From: Collinsella sp.
Lineage (GTDB): Bacteria > Actinomycetota > Coriobacteriia > Coriobacteriales > Coriobacteriaceae
DNA: 64,000 nt
Assembly: GCA_031296755.1 (NCBI GenBank)
Contig: JAUMMZ010000032.1
Span: 1 to 64,000 of the forward strand
Reading direction: 5' to 3'
The translations under genes and the position numbers were made by a program. The notes under the pieces were generated by a model that was given only the letters and a program-made list of their open reading frames with translations, did no database searches and was not told the DNA's origin. Shown in pieces: positions 1 through 7,835 of this stretch; the first letter of the stretch is position 1, and the number at the start of each line of letters is the position of its first letter.

Positions 1-1118
1 CGGACGGCACGATGCTCGGCGTTAAGGTGACCCCGCTCGCGGCGGCCGGCATCTACGTGCCGGGCGGTCGCGCGCAGTATCCCTCCACGGTGCTCATGAA
101 TGCCATTCCCGCCAAGGTTGCCGGCGTCAAGCGCGTGGTCATGGTGACCCCGCCGCAGAAAGATGGCCTGATCAGCCCGTATACGCTCGCCGCGGCAAAG
201 CTCGGCGGCGTGGACGAGATCTATATGGTGGGTGGCGCTCAGGCCGTGGCCGCGCTGGCGTACGGCACCGAGACTATTCCGCGCGTCGACAAGATCACCG
301 GCCCGGGCAACGCCTTTGTCGCTGCGGCCAAGCAGATTGTCTCGGGCGACGTGGGTATCGACATGGTCGCTGGCCCCTCCGAAGTCTGCGTGCTGGCCGA
401 TGCCACGGCCAAGCCCATGGTGGTCGCGGCCGACCTGATGGCCCAGGCCGAGCACGATCCGCTGGCAGCCTGCTATCTGGTGACCTGCGACGAGCAGTTT
501 GCGCGCGAGGTCGAGGCAGGCATCGATATCCTGGTGGCGCAGTCGCCGCGTGCCGAGATCACGCGTGCTTCGCTCGACAATGAGGGCACCATCGTGGTGG
601 CCGCCGACATGGCTGCCGCCGTCGAGGCGGTGAATACCGTGGCGCCCGAGCACTTGGAGCTGCACTGCAAGGACGCGATGGGCCTGCTCGGCGGCATTCG
701 CAACGCCGGCGCCATCTTTGTGGGCGCTTGGAGCTCCGAGCCGCTCGGCGATTATGTTGCCGGTCCCAACCACACGCTGCCAACCGGCGGCACGGCCATG
801 TTCTCCAACCCGCTTTCGGTCGAAGAGTTCGTTAAGCGCTCGAGCGTCATTTGCTATACGCCCGAGGGCCTGCTCTCGGACGCTCCCGCCACACAGCGTC
901 TAGCCGAGGCCGAGGGCCTGTGGGCGCACGCGCTTTCTGCTGCCCTGCGTCGTCGCGTGCTGGAGCAGGGCGAGGATGCCGTGAGTGCCGAGTCACTGGC
1001 TGCGGCCGACCTGACCAAGGTCGCCTGGCCGGGCGACGCCGTGGCGACGGTTGCTGAGGGCGTGGACCTGGCGGCGGCTGCGGGCGGTGCCGCTGGCGCG
1101 ACCGGCGAGGAGGCCTAA
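1..1118 (+). CDS. hisD: Histidinol dehydrogenase, 5'-truncated by window edge
   Basis: Catalyses the last two steps of histidine synthesis, NAD-dependent oxidation of histidinol to histidine, in the cytoplasm with a bound zinc. The frame is open from base 3; about 370 of the usual 430 or so residues are present, so the N-terminus lies outside the window. Visible family motifs are KITGPGN, MVAGPSEV, the metal-site region AEHDPLA, the PEHLELHC segment and GPNHTLPTGG. The C-terminus ends in an Ala/Gly-rich tail. It is the first visible gene of a tight his operon; only one base separates its TAA from hisC. The identification is firm; the true start cannot be seen. Confidence 0.97.
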   Translation, partial: DGTMLGVKVTPLAAAGIYVPGGRAQYPSTVLMNAIPAKVAGVKRVVMVTPPQKDGLISPYTLAAAKLGGVDEIYMVGGAQAVAALAYGTETIPRVDKITGPGNAFVAAAKQIVSGDVGIDMVAGPSEVCVLADATAKPMVVAADLMAQAEHDPLAACYLVTCDEQFAREVEAGIDILVAQSPRAEITRASLDNEGTIVVAADMAAAVEAVNTVAPEHLELHCKDAMGLLGGIRNAGAIFVGAWSSEPLGDYVAGPNHTLPTGGTAMFSNPLSVEEFVKRSSVICYTPEGLLSDAPATQRLAEAEGLWAHALSAALRRRVLEQGEDAVSAESLAAADLTKVAWPGDAVATVAEGVDLAAAAGGAAGATGEEA

Positions 1119-1119
1119 T

Positions 1120-2235
1120 ATGGCCGAGCTGACGCCCCGCATGAAGGAGCTCGTCCAGCCCTACTTGACCGGCATCGAGCCCTACGATCCCAACTTTACG
1201 CCCACGCGCATCAATCTTTCGGCCAACGAGAACACCTATCCCGTGCCGGCCGGCGTGCGCGAGGCGGTTGATGCGGCCTTGGCTGCCGCACCGCTCAACC
1301 GCTATCCCGATCCCATGTCCAACGACCTGCGCGACGAGCTTGCTGCCTGGCATGGCGTGACGCGCGAGAACATCTGCGTGGGCAACGGCGGCGACGAGCT
1401 ACTCTATAACTTCCTGCTGGCGTTTGGCGGCGCGGGGCGGACCCTGCTCAACTGCCCGCCGTGCTTTAGCGAGTATGCGTTCTTTGCGTCGCTGTGCCAG
1501 ACCGAGGTGCGCGACGTGTGGCGCGACCCGGCGACCTTTGAGCTCGACCAGGCGGCGGTGCTTGCGGCGGCTCCCGAGTGCAATCTGGCGATCGTGACCT
1601 CGCCCAACAATCCCACGGGTGACGTGGCGCCGCTCGACTTTGTTGCGGCTCTGTGCGATGCCTGCCCCGGCATGGTCATGGTCGACGAGGCCTACGTGGA
1701 GTTTGCCGACGATTCGTTTGGCGCGGCAACTACGGCGCAAGGCCTTATTGCCGAGCATCCTAACCTGGTGATTCTGCATACACTGTCCAAGGCGTTCGGC
1801 GCCGCCGGCACGCGCCTGGGCTATGTGATCGCGGCGCCCGAGGTCATCGACGTGTTCGCGGCGATTCGCCAGATCTATTCGGTCAACGTGTTGAGCCAGG
1901 CGGCGGCGCTTGCCTGCGTGCGTGCCCGCGATGCGTACGCGCCCGTGGTGGCACAGGTTGCATCCGAGCGCGAGCGCGAGCTGTGCGCCCTACGCGCAAT
2001 GGCTGCCGAGGGCATGCCCGCGGAGGCATGGCCGAGCGCGGCGAACTTTGTGCTTGTGCGCACGCCGCATGCCACGCGCGTGCGCGAGCGTCTGCGCGAC
2101 GAGTATTCGATTTTGGTGCGCGACTTTAGTTACGCGCCGGGGCTCGCGGACTGTCTGCGCATTACCGTGGGCACCCCGCAGGAAAACGACGAGGTGCTGG
2201 CCGCGTTTGCCGCGCTGGTGAAGGAGGAGATGTAG
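1120..2235 (+). CDS. hisC: Histidinol-phosphate aminotransferase
   Basis: PLP-dependent fold-type I aminotransferase converting imidazole acetol phosphate to histidinol phosphate, 371 residues. The pyridoxal lysine lies in HTLSKAFGAAGTRLGY, and TSPNNPTG plus the VDEAYVEF segment are the usual cofactor-contact motifs. An upstream in-frame ATG at 1051 would add 23 Arg/Pro-rich residues overlapping hisD and is rejected; the ATG at 1120 follows a GGCGAGGAGG ribosome site and starts MAELTPRMKEL. It is coupled to hisD upstream and abuts hisB (TAG then ATG) downstream. Confidence 0.97.
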   Translation: MAELTPRMKELVQPYLTGIEPYDPNFTPTRINLSANENTYPVPAGVREAVDAALAAAPLNRYPDPMSNDLRDELAAWHGVTRENICVGNGGDELLYNFLLAFGGAGRTLLNCPPCFSEYAFFASLCQTEVRDVWRDPATFELDQAAVLAAAPECNLAIVTSPNNPTGDVAPLDFVAALCDACPGMVMVDEAYVEFADDSFGAATTAQGLIAEHPNLVILHTLSKAFGAAGTRLGYVIAAPEVIDVFAAIRQIYSVNVLSQAAALACVRARDAYAPVVAQVASERERELCALRAMAAEGMPAEAWPSAANFVLVRTPHATRVRERLRDEYSILVRDFSYAPGLADCLRITVGTPQENDEVLAAFAALVKEEM

Positions 2236-2823
2236 ATGGACCGCTATGCCGAGGTGACCCGCAAGACGGGGGAGACCGATATTGTCGTAAAGCTCGACCT
2301 GGATGGAACCGGTGCGTGCGATATCTCGACCGGCGTGCCGTTTTTCGACCACATGCTCAACGCCTTTGGCCGCCATGGTCTGTTCGATTTGACGGTGCGC
2401 GCGGTGGGCGACGTGGAAGTCGACGCGCACCACACCGTCGAGGATACGGGCATCGTGCTGGGCGAGGCGTTTTGCCAAGCGCTGGGTGACAAGGCGGGCA
2501 TTACGCGCTTTGCCGACGCGGCGATTGCCATGGACGAGACGCTCGTGATGGCCGCCGTGGATATCTCGGGCCGTGGCCAGGCCTATTGCGAGCTGCCCGT
2601 GCCGACCGAGCGCGTGGGCAGCTTTGATACCGAGCTGGCCGTCGAGTTCTTCTACGCCTTTGCGCGCGATGCCAAACTAACGCTGCACGTGCGCGAGCTG
2701 GCGGGCGGCAATTCGCACCACATTATCGAGGCCGCCTTTAAGGCCGTGGGCCGCACGATGCGCCACGCCTGCGAGCTCGATCCCCGCGTGCAGGGCATCC
2801 CCAGCACCAAGGGCTCACTGTAA
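2236..2823 (+). CDS. hisB: Imidazoleglycerol-phosphate dehydratase
   Basis: Dehydrates imidazole glycerol phosphate to imidazole acetol phosphate; 195 residues, the length of the monofunctional enzyme, with no N-terminal HAD phosphatase as in enterobacteria. The paired metal-binding histidine motifs DAHHTVEDTG and GGNSHHIIEA are present, as is the GVPFFDHML segment. Its ATG begins immediately after the hisC stop, indicating translational coupling. A palindromic repeat starts inside its stop codon. Because the phosphatase domain is absent, a separate histidinol phosphatase is needed; the PHP protein at 6083-6994 is the candidate. Confidence 0.97.
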   Translation: MDRYAEVTRKTGETDIVVKLDLDGTGACDISTGVPFFDHMLNAFGRHGLFDLTVRAVGDVEVDAHHTVEDTGIVLGEAFCQALGDKAGITRFADAAIAMDETLVMAAVDISGRGQAYCELPVPTERVGSFDTELAVEFFYAFARDAKLTLHVRELAGGNSHHIIEAAFKAVGRTMRHACELDPRVQGIPSTKGSL

Positions 2824-2858
2824 CCTGCCAAAAAGGGACAGGTTTATTTTGGCAGGTT
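2822..2858. repeat. GGGACAGG-core inverted repeat (copy 1)
   Basis: Two perfect 12-base arms, AACCTGCCAAAA (2822-2833) and TTTTGGCAGGTT (2847-2858), enclose AGGGACAGGTTTA. It overlaps the hisB stop codon and fills the hisB-hisH gap. The same core recurs at 17608, 18393, 30009 and 37363, with related forms at 27876 and 31228. There is no T-run, and hisH follows directly, so it is not a simple terminator. Confidence 0.85.
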
Positions 2859-2882
2859 TTGAAGGAGATAAGGGAGGGTCGC

Positions 2883-3584
2883 GTGGGCGAACCGAAGATC
2901 GTGGTGGTCGACTACCACAAGGGCAACTTGTCGAGCGTCGTGCGCGGGCTTGCGCGCGCCGGTGCCGCCGCCTGCACATCGGACGACCCGGAGCAGATTC
3001 GCAACGCCGACGGCCTGGTCATCCCGGGCGTGGGCGCGTTCTATGACGCGATCGCCTTTATGCGCCAGAGCGGCGAGGAGGCGGCCGTGCTCGACGCCGT
3101 TGCCGCTGGAACTCCGCTGCTCGGCATCTGCCTGGGCCTTCAATTATTTTTTGAGCGCGGCAACGAGGGCGTGCCTGCGGACGAGGGCGCAGTTGCCGAC
3201 GGCAACACCCCCGAGCAGGCCGGTGGCCCCTGGGTCGATGGCCTGGGTATTATGCGCGGTTCGTGCGCGCGTCTGGAGTCGAGCCGCCTGAAGGTGCCGC
3301 ACGTGGGGTGGGACCAGGTGCACATGACGCCTGCCGGTGCGGCCGATCCGCTGCTCGCCGGTTTTGCCGAGGGCGCCAATATGTACTTCACCCACAGCTA
3401 TGCGGTGGCCGACGATGCCGATGCCGCCGATGTTCTGGCACGCACGCACTACACGCGGAGCTTCCCGTGCATCGTGCGCCACGGCAACGTGTGGGGCTGC
3501 CAGTTCCATCCCGAGAAATCCTCTGCGCTGGGTCAGCGCATTCTTAAGAACTTCGTGAGCATCGTCGAGGGGGCCGGCCGATGA
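2883..3584 (+). CDS. hisH: Imidazole glycerol phosphate synthase, glutaminase subunit
   Basis: Class I glutamine amidotransferase that delivers ammonia to HisF. The catalytic cysteine is in GICLGLQLFF, and the His/Glu pair is in QFHPEKS near the C-terminus. The start is taken as GTG at 2883, eight or so bases after AGGGAGGG, giving VGEPKIVVVDY and 233 residues; a TTG at 2859 would add eight residues inside the repeat-containing spacer and is less likely. The stop overlaps the hisA start as ATGA, so the two are translationally coupled. Confidence 0.95.
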   Translation: MGEPKIVVVDYHKGNLSSVVRGLARAGAAACTSDDPEQIRNADGLVIPGVGAFYDAIAFMRQSGEEAAVLDAVAAGTPLLGICLGLQLFFERGNEGVPADEGAVADGNTPEQAGGPWVDGLGIMRGSCARLESSRLKVPHVGWDQVHMTPAGAADPLLAGFAEGANMYFTHSYAVADDADAADVLARTHYTRSFPCIVRHGNVWGCQFHPEKSSALGQRILKNFVSIVEGAGR

Positions 3585-4324
3585 TTCTGTTTCCCGCAAT
3601 CGATTTGATCGGCGGCAAGGTCGTGCGCCTGGAGCGCGGCGACCGGAGCCGCTGCAAGGTATATTCCGACGACCCCGTGGCCGTTGCCGGCTCCTTTGCC
3701 GAGCAGGGTGCGAGCTGGGTGCACGTCGTCGACCTGTCCGCTGCCTTTGGCGAGGACGAGGACACATGCGCTGCCAACTCGGCAGCGATTAAGGCCATCT
3801 GCAGCGTCGACGGTCTGTCCGTGGACGTGGGCGGCGGCGTCCGCTCGCTCGCGCGGATCGACGAGCTGGCCGGCTACGGCGCGCGTCGCATCGCACTCGG
3901 AACGGTGCTCGTGACCGAGCCGGGATTTGCCGAGGTGGTGGCTCGCGGCTTTGGCGAGCTGTTGGTGGCAGACATCGCCGCGCGCGACGGTCAGGTCAAG
4001 GTGAACGGCTGGCGTGACGGCGCGGGCGTGGCACTCGACGACGCCGTGGCGCAGCTCACTGAGCTGGGCTTTAAGCATCTGGTGTATACCGACATCGCGC
4101 GCGATGGCATGCAGACGGGCATCGATGTGGCGGCGTATCGCCATGTTGCCAAGGTCGCGGGCTTTCCCGTCGTGGCTTCGGGCGGTATCTCGACGCTCGA
4201 CGACATCCGCGCGCTGGCCGTGGTGGGCGAGGTCGCGATTGAAGGCGCCATTACCGGCCGTGCGCTCTACGAAGGCAACTTTACGCTGGCCCAGGCGCTG
4301 GCCGCCGCCCGAGGGGAGGAGTAG
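3581..4324 (+). CDS. hisA: Phosphoribosylformimino-AICAR-P isomerase
   Basis: TIM-barrel ketol isomerase (ProFAR isomerase), 247 residues. The catalytic aspartates are expected in PAIDLIGGKVVRL near the N-terminus and in TDIARDGMQTG; phosphate-binding glycine motifs VDVGGGVRS and ASGGIST are visible. It overlaps hisH by four bases and precedes hisF by three. Actinobacterial dual HisA/TrpF (PriA) proteins are close relatives; whether this one also serves tryptophan synthesis cannot be decided from the sequence. Confidence 0.95.
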   Translation: MILFPAIDLIGGKVVRLERGDRSRCKVYSDDPVAVAGSFAEQGASWVHVVDLSAAFGEDEDTCAANSAAIKAICSVDGLSVDVGGGVRSLARIDELAGYGARRIALGTVLVTEPGFAEVVARGFGELLVADIAARDGQVKVNGWRDGAGVALDDAVAQLTELGFKHLVYTDIARDGMQTGIDVAAYRHVAKVAGFPVVASGGISTLDDIRALAVVGEVAIEGAITGRALYEGNFTLAQALAAARGEE

Positions 4325-4327
4325 CCC

Positions 4328-5110
4328 ATGCTTACCAAACGCGTAATTCCCTGCCTAGACGTCAAGGACGGCCGCGTGGTCAAGGGCGTCAACTTTGTGA
4401 GCCTGCGCGATGCGGGCGACCCGGTGGAGCTGGCCCGCGCCTACGACCGCGAGGGTGCGGACGAGGTCGTCTTCCTGGACATTACCGCCACGAGCGACAA
4501 CCGCGCGACGACCATCGAGATGGCGGCACACGCGGCCGAGGAGCTCGCTATTCCCTATACCGTGGGCGGCGGCTTTCGCGACCTGGCGGGCATGCGCACC
4601 ATGGTTGCAGCCGGTGCTGACAAGGTGTCGCTCAACTCTGCCGCCGTGCGCGACCCGTCGCTGATTAGCCAGGCTGCCGCGGCGTTTGGCAGCCAGGCCG
4701 TGGTCGTGGCGATCGATGCCAAGCACGTCGGCTTGCCTGGCGCATCCGGTGCCGACAAGTGGGAGGTCTTTACCGCAGGCGGCCGCAACGCTACGGGCAT
4801 CGATGCGGTGGCGTGGGCCGAGGAGGCGGCTCGTCGCGGCGCCGGCGAGATTTTGCTCACCAGCATGGACCGCGACGGCACCAAGGCCGGCTTTGACCTG
4901 GCGCTCACTCGCGCCGTGGCGCGCGCGGTGCCGATTCCCGTCATCGCGAGCGGTGGCGTGGGTGCGCTCGAGCATTTTGCCGAGGGCGTGATCGAGGGTG
5001 AGGCCGACGCCGTGCTGGCGGCAAGCGTCTTTCACTTTGGAACCTTCAGCATTCACCAGGTGAAGGAGTATATGGCATCGCAGGGTATTCCTGTGAGGCT
5101 GGACTTCTAA
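4328..5110 (+). CDS. hisF: Imidazole glycerol phosphate synthase, cyclase subunit
   Basis: TIM-barrel cyclase partner of HisH, making imidazole glycerol phosphate and AICAR; 260 residues. The general acid/base aspartates are in CLDVKDGRVVKG and in VVAIDAKHV, and LTSMDRDGTKAG and ASGGVGALEHF are the phosphate-binding loops typical of the family. The ATG lies three bases after the hisA stop behind GAGGGGAGGAG. A 157-base spacer with a long hairpin separates it from hisI. Confidence 0.97.
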   Translation: MLTKRVIPCLDVKDGRVVKGVNFVSLRDAGDPVELARAYDREGADEVVFLDITATSDNRATTIEMAAHAAEELAIPYTVGGGFRDLAGMRTMVAAGADKVSLNSAAVRDPSLISQAAAAFGSQAVVVAIDAKHVGLPGASGADKWEVFTAGGRNATGIDAVAWAEEAARRGAGEILLTSMDRDGTKAGFDLALTRAVARAVPIPVIASGGVGALEHFAEGVIEGEADAVLAASVFHFGTFSIHQVKEYMASQGIPVRLDF

Positions 5111-5135
5111 TGCTGTGGGCTTCGCTGCGGCTTGC

Positions 5136-5222
5136 CCAGGCACCCGACCTTCCGGCTCCAACCCTCCTCGCGTACTTAAGTACGCGTCGTCGGGCTTGTC
5201 GCTCGGAATCTCGGGCACCTGG
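5136..5222. repeat. Long imperfect hairpin between hisF and hisI
   Basis: An 87-base imperfect inverted repeat. The outer arms start CCAGGCACCCGA and end TCGGGCACCTGG, with several mismatches in the middle. The centre is the perfect palindrome GCGTACTTAAGTACGC (5170-5185). It has no T-run and lies inside the his operon, so it would be transcribed in the polycistronic RNA. The GCGTAC...GTACGC centre is also found in the nested hairpin at 26924-27022. Confidence 0.7.
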
Positions 5223-5270
5223 ACAACCCTCGCCGACCTGTGGGATTTCGTTTGTTGCTTGGGAGAAATG

Positions 5271-5600
5271 ATGACTGAGGTAATAGAAGCGTCTGATCTT
5301 ACGTACGACGCCCGTGGGCTGATTCCTTGTGTGGTTCAGCAGTATGACACCGGCGAGGTGCTTATGGTTGCTTGGATGAACGAGGAGTCGGTGGGGCTGA
5401 CGCTCAAGACCGGCACCACGTGGTTTTGGAGCCGCAGCCGCCAGGAGCTCTGGAACAAGGGCGCGACGAGCGGCAATATGCAAGCGGTCAAGGAGCTCTG
5501 GGCCGACTGCGATAGCGATACGCTGCTGGTCAAGGTCGACTCGCCGGGTCCGGCCTGCCACACCGGCAACCGTACCTGCTTCTTTAAGAAGCTCGCGTAG
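5271..5600 (+). CDS. hisI: Phosphoribosyl-AMP cyclohydrolase
   Basis: Zinc enzyme opening the purine ring of phosphoribosyl-AMP, third step of histidine synthesis. The motifs WFWSRSRQELWNKG and ATSGN and the metal cysteines in PACHTGNRTCFF are present. 109 residues from the second of two adjacent ATGs (5268 and 5271); the second is better spaced from GGGAG at 5261. An in-frame ATG at 5115 would translate the hairpin spacer and is rejected. It is separate from hisE, not fused as in E. coli. Confidence 0.95.
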   Translation: MTEVIEASDLTYDARGLIPCVVQQYDTGEVLMVAWMNEESVGLTLKTGTTWFWSRSRQELWNKGATSGNMQAVKELWADCDSDTLLVKVDSPGPACHTGNRTCFFKKLA

Positions 5601-5644
5601 GGCGGGCGCTCGATTAGACGCTCGGCACCAGAAAGGATTGAACT

Positions 5645-5962
5645 ATGGGTGTGCGCACCGCAAACGTTCAGGATGGAAATATCGGTGAGACGTTGACAGG
5701 TCTGGCCGAGGTGATTCACGGTCGTCGTGATGCATCGCCGCAGGAGAGCTATACCGCGCGTCTGCTGACCGACGTCGAGGACGAGCTGCTCAAGAAGCTT
5801 GCCGAGGAGGCAAGCGAGGTGATTATGGCCTGCAAGGATAACGATCACGATCACATCCGCTACGAGGCCGGCGACCTGGTCTACCACCTGCTCGTAACCC
5901 TTGAGCGCTACGGTATCACCCTCGACGAGCTTGCCGGCGAACTCAACGCCCGCCGCCACTAG
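5645..5962 (+). CDS. hisE: Phosphoribosyl-ATP pyrophosphatase
   Basis: All-alpha MazG-like pyrophosphohydrolase that removes pyrophosphate from phosphoribosyl-ATP, 105 residues. The metal-binding acidic motifs KLAEEASEVIMA and RYEAGDLVYHLLV are clear. It is preceded by AGAAAGGATTG and is the last gene of the operon. hisG is not in the window and probably lies upstream. Confidence 0.95.
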   Translation: MGVRTANVQDGNIGETLTGLAEVIHGRRDASPQESYTARLLTDVEDELLKKLAEEASEVIMACKDNDHDHIRYEAGDLVYHLLVTLERYGITLDELAGELNARRH

Positions 5963-6002
5963 TCGTTTGGGACAGTCTTTGTTGATGTAACGGGGTCATG
6001 GA

Positions 6003-6070
6003 AGTTGCGGTGAAATAGGGACTGTTTAAGCGCTTCATCAGGCAAAACAATCCCTATTCCACCGCAACTT
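6003..6070. repeat. GTTGCGGTGAAATAG inverted repeat (copy A)
   Basis: Arms AAGTTGCGGTGAAATAGGGA (6003-6022) and TCCCTATTCCACCGCAACTT (6051-6070) pair at 19 of 20 positions. A second complete copy is at 35334-35398 and a left-arm-only copy at 12709. It sits between the convergent hisE and PHP genes and may end transcription from both sides, but there is no T-run. Confidence 0.85.
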
Positions 6071-6082
6071 ATGAAGGGATGG

Positions 6083-6994
6083 CTAGTCGAGGGGTGTGGA
6101 TTCCCATTCGCCGTTGGGGTGGGGGATGTCGAAGGTTCGGTAGCCGCAGTCGTAAGCGTGGGCCTGGGCCTCGCGGATGTTCCAGCAGATGTCGCAGGCG
6201 CGGTGTGCGTCCGAGCCAAAGGTGATGGGTACCTCGGCGTGGGCGAAGCAACGCAATAGCCCGGTCGCGGGATAGTAATCGTCGAGCCCCTTGCGCGGCG
6301 CGGCGGTCGAGACCTCAACGCGGCGGCCCGTGTCGTGAGCGCACTCGGCCATCTGCCCCCAGAACGGCGTCGGGTCAAAGTCGGGCGCAAAGCCTTCCTT
6401 CGAAAAGCGCATGACCAGGTCGGGATGGGCCATTACGTCAAAGTTGAGTGAGCTTTCGCAAGCGCGGCACCAGTCGTCGACGTAGCGCTCCCACACGCCG
6501 TGTACCCCCAGGTTTTCCCAAACATGCAGGTTGGTGTCATCATCGATCCAGCCGCAAAGGGAATCGGGTGTATCGGGGCGAGCGACGTTTTCCGTTCCCG
6601 CCGTACCCGCGGCACCGGCCATGATATCGCCTGGGTTGCCAATCCAATGCACGCTGCCCAGGCGTACGACGGCGTCCTGGGACCAGCGCTCAACCAAAGG
6701 CTCGCAGCCCTCGTACCAATCGCATTCAAAGCCATAGATAAGCTCGAGCTCCGGCGCGATTTGCGCGGCAAGCTTGCGAGCATCCTCAAAAGCCAGACGA
6801 TGTGCCGGCAGGTCGCTCTCAGTAACCTGCACTTCGCAGTTGGCATCCATGCTGGCGGGCAGTGTGAGATGGTCGGCCGAGACCATGACGCGGCAGCCGG
6901 CCGCAGCAGCGGCGCGAACGTTGTCTTCAAACGAGGCATGGCCGTCCGAGAACGAGGTGTGGGTATGGCAATCGACCAGCGGGCAGGCAGACAT
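6083..6994 (-). CDS. hisK: PHP-family phosphatase, probable histidinol-phosphatase
   Basis: PHP domain phosphoesterase of 303 residues. The N-terminal metal motif is DCHTHTSFSDGH (His10 and His12), followed by SADHLTLP and a late FGSDAHRA motif, the usual trinuclear metal ligands of HisK-type enzymes. The ATG at 6994 follows AAAGGAG; an upstream ATG at 7060 is not supported by a ribosome site. It faces the his operon, whose HisB lacks a phosphatase domain, so histidinol phosphate is the likely substrate. That assignment is from context plus family; another PHP phosphoesterase function remains possible. Confidence 0.82.
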   Translation of the reverse strand: MSACPLVDCHTHTSFSDGHASFEDNVRAAAAAGCRVMVSADHLTLPASMDANCEVQVTESDLPAHRLAFEDARKLAAQIAPELELIYGFECDWYEGCEPLVERWSQDAVVRLGSVHWIGNPGDIMAGAAGTAGTENVARPDTPDSLCGWIDDDTNLHVWENLGVHGVWERYVDDWCRACESSLNFDVMAHPDLVMRFSKEGFAPDFDPTPFWGQMAECAHDTGRRVEVSTAAPRKGLDDYYPATGLLRCFAHAEVPITFGSDAHRACDICWNIREAQAHAYDCGYRTFDIPHPNGEWESTPLD

Positions 6995-7124
6995 GGCGAC
7001 TCCTTTGCATTTGGCGAATCCGCTCCATTGTAATGGTGTAGCTTTTAACACGCCGGGCACGCCGGAGCTCGAAATCGATTGGAAAGGCTGTGCGGTGCGC
7101 GGTGCGGCCTCGCTTGCGCTCTCA

Positions 7125-7189
7125 AAACATGTACATCAGCCTCCAAAAGCTGCAAAAAATGACATGTTTGGAGGCTGATGTACATGTTT
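7125..7189. repeat. 23-bp perfect palindromic arms with 19-base loop
   Basis: Left arm 7125-7147 starts AAACATGTACATCAGCC and right arm 7167-7189 ends TGTACATGTTT; they are perfectly complementary over 23 bases. It lies in the roughly 300-base intergenic stretch between the divergent PHP and LarC-like genes. No other copy was seen in the window. It could be an operator, a transcript-end hairpin or a mobile palindromic repeat. Confidence 0.75.
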
Positions 7190-7295
7190 GGATAGGGGCG
7201 AGGGCGGCGACGGACGAAAGTCATGCCTGTGCCACGTCCGATGTGCTAGCGTTTGGATGAACAAAACGAGCCCGCGCGGAAAGGATTCGGACCGT

Positions 7296-7781
7296 ATGCA
7301 ATGCGATAGCACATCCCCGCTGTCCCGCGAGACCGATGCACCCGAAACCATCGTCAAGCTGGAATGCGACATCGACGACGCGTCGCCCGAGGTGCTCGCC
7401 TACGCTGCCGACCGCCTGCGCGAGGCGGGTGCGCGCGAGGTGCATTGGCTGCCCCTCTATTGCAAGAAAGGCCGTCCCAGTTGGCAGCTGCAGGTAATCT
7501 GTGCTCACGAGGATATCGAGCGCCTGCAGACGATTATCTTTTTGGAAACCACGACCAACGGCATTCGTCGCCAGGTCATGGAGCGCGTTTGCCTGCCACG
7601 CCGCTTTGAGCGCGTAACGACGCCATGGGGCGAGGTGTCCGTCAAGGTGGCCACCCTGCCCGACGGCAGCGAGCGTGCAGCGCCCGAGTACGAGGACTGC
7701 GCCCGTCTCGCCCGCGAGCACAATGTGCCGCTCCAGCGCGTTATGCAGGCAGCACAAGCCGCGGCACTGCGATTTGAGTAA
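7296..7781 (+). CDS. Stand-alone LarC C-terminal (DUF111) domain protein
   Basis: 161 residues matching the C-terminal part of LarC, the nickel-insertion protein for the lactate racemase pincer cofactor: KLECDIDDASPEVLAYA, then CKKGRPSWQLQVIC and ETTTNGIRRQVMER are the recognisable segments. Full LarC is about 400 residues, so the N-terminal half is missing. The start at 7296 is preceded by GGAAAGGA; an ATG at 7257 would add 13 residues. No larA, larB or larE lies nearby, so the function here is uncertain: it may be one half of a split LarC or a repurposed domain. Confidence 0.7.
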   Translation: MQCDSTSPLSRETDAPETIVKLECDIDDASPEVLAYAADRLREAGAREVHWLPLYCKKGRPSWQLQVICAHEDIERLQTIIFLETTTNGIRRQVMERVCLPRRFERVTTPWGEVSVKVATLPDGSERAAPEYEDCARLAREHNVPLQRVMQAAQAAALRFE

Positions 7782-7835
7782 CACGGTCGGCGACGCGCCA
7801 CACCCGCCCCATCAACCTCACCGAAAGGATCCCCC

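Noticed and set aside
1051..1119. Earlier start for hisC overlapping hisD
   Set aside because: Added residues are Arg/Pro-rich and not part of the aminotransferase; the ATG at 1120 has a good ribosome site.
5115..5267. N-terminal extension of hisI through the hairpin spacer
   Set aside because: Not family-like, and the ATG at 5271 has a properly placed GGGAG.
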